A DNA stretch of 6,512 nucleotides, taken from Alphaproteobacteria bacterium (GTDB lineage: Bacteria; Pseudomonadota; Alphaproteobacteria; Rhizobiales; Rhizobiaceae). The position numbers and the translations under genes were made by a program. The DNA lies in the NCBI GenBank assembly GCA_017308345.1, contig JAFKFE010000360.1:1-6512 (forward strand). The letters run 5' to 3'. Numbering within the stretch: the stretch's first letter is position 1; every line of letters starts with the position of its first letter. The notes beneath the pieces are model-generated. The model was not told the DNA's origin. It ran no database searches and saw only the letters and a program-made list of their open reading frames with translations. Positions 6,074 through 6,512 of this stretch are shown piece after piece.

Positions 6074-6512
6074 TCAGGCCGCTGCCGCTTGCGAATAGTC
6101 CATCCGCTCCAGATCGGCGATCAGGCCGGGTCCGGTCGGCTGCCAGCCGAGATGCGCGCGCGTCCATTCGCTCGAGGCCGGCATGTCGAGGCCCGCGAAC
6201 ATGGCAAGCCATCCGAAATGGTCGGCCGCTTCTTCCTGCGAGAGCGAGACCACCGGCACGTCGAGCCCGGCGCCGATCACTTCCGCGATCTCGCGCATGG
6301 CAACGCCTTCCTCGGCGACGGCGTTGTAGCGCACGCCGGCCTGCTGCTTGTCCAGCGCCAGGCGGTAGAGCTTCGCGACATCCAGCACATGCGCCGACGA
6401 CCAACGGTTGCGGCCTTCGCCAAGATAGGCCGAGACGCCCCTGGCGCGCGTCTGCGCGATCAGCGGGGTGATCAGGCCTTGCTTGACGGTGTCATGCACC
6501 TGCGGCAGCCGC
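6074..6512 (-). CDS. Extended-SDR / NAD-dependent epimerase-dehydratase-like protein (C-terminal part)
   Basis: About 145 C-terminal residues are visible and the N-terminus lies beyond the right edge. The frame is open to the edge and begins with RLPQVHDT, a conserved internal stretch of extended SDRs, so the GTG at 6497-6499 is an internal Val, not a start. Downstream come RWSSAHVLDVAKLYRLAL, the substrate-domain HVxDxAxLYRLAL signature, then YNAVAEEGVAMREIAEVIG and the terminal LGWQPTGPGLIADL typical of this group. The NAD-binding GxxGxxG and the catalytic YxxxK lie outside the window, so cofactor and activity cannot be checked. Related proteins are NAD(P)-dependent reductases or epimerases of uncertain substrate. 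The gene converges on the small exported protein with an 86-bp gap. Confidence 0.85.
   Translation of the reverse strand, partial: RLPQVHDTVKQGLITPLIAQTRARGVSAYLGEGRNRWSSAHVLDVAKLYRLALDKQQAGVRYNAVAEEGVAMREIAEVIGAGLDVPVVSLSQEEAADHFGWLAMFAGLDMPASSEWTRAHLGWQPTGPGLIADLERMDYSQAAAA

Noticed and set aside
5728..6471. 247-codon plus-strand open frame across the small gene and into the dehydrogenase-like gene
   Set aside because: Arg/Pro/Ser-rich translation, out of frame with the signal-peptide protein and antisense to a recognisable extended SDR.
6497..6499. GTG as the start of the epimerase-like gene
   Set aside because: Conserved residues RLPQ continue upstream of it to the window edge, so this is an internal Val codon.

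Overview
The window looks like chromosomal or megaplasmid DNA from a GC-rich alphaproteobacterium, most likely a member of the Rhizobiales close to Mesorhizobium. This placement is an inference from strong G/C bias at third codon positions, tightly overlapping ATGA gene junctions, and the protein style of the transporter and dehydrogenase genes. No marker gene in the window proves it.

Positions 1-3907 (plus strand) hold the downstream part of a carbohydrate uptake and catabolism operon. The order is: the C-terminal tail of an RbsA-type ABC ATPase (cut by the window edge and apparently frameshifted), two different RbsC-type permeases, a PfkB-family sugar kinase, and a classical short-chain dehydrogenase. 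Three of the four junctions are 4-bp ATGA overlaps and the fourth is a 20-bp gap, so translation is probably coupled. The periplasmic binding protein and the rest of the ATPase presumably lie upstream. A plausible reading is that the two permeases pair in one importer, the dehydrogenase interconverts an imported polyol or sugar with its keto form, and the kinase phosphorylates the result. The substrate cannot be read from the sequence.

Positions 3927-5423 (minus strand) encode a 498-residue member of the histidine/phenylalanine ammonia-lyase superfamily, convergent with the operon. It has the fold-wide motifs but lacks the Ala-Ser-Gly triad that forms the MIO electrophile, and it has Leu where these enzymes have a catalytic Tyr. 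It is the most unusual gene in the window: either a pseudoenzyme or an enzyme with different chemistry. No other hut gene is nearby.

Positions 5424-5714 are a divergent intergenic region with a candidate promoter and two small inverted repeats. Positions 5715-5987 (plus) encode a small exported protein of unknown function. Positions 6074-6512 (minus) are the C-terminal part of an extended-type NAD-dependent epimerase/dehydratase-like protein that runs off the right edge. Both convergent junctions (3915-3945 and 6002-6035) carry strong hairpins that may act as terminators for both strands. I see no tRNA, rRNA, CRISPR array, insertion sequence or phage gene.
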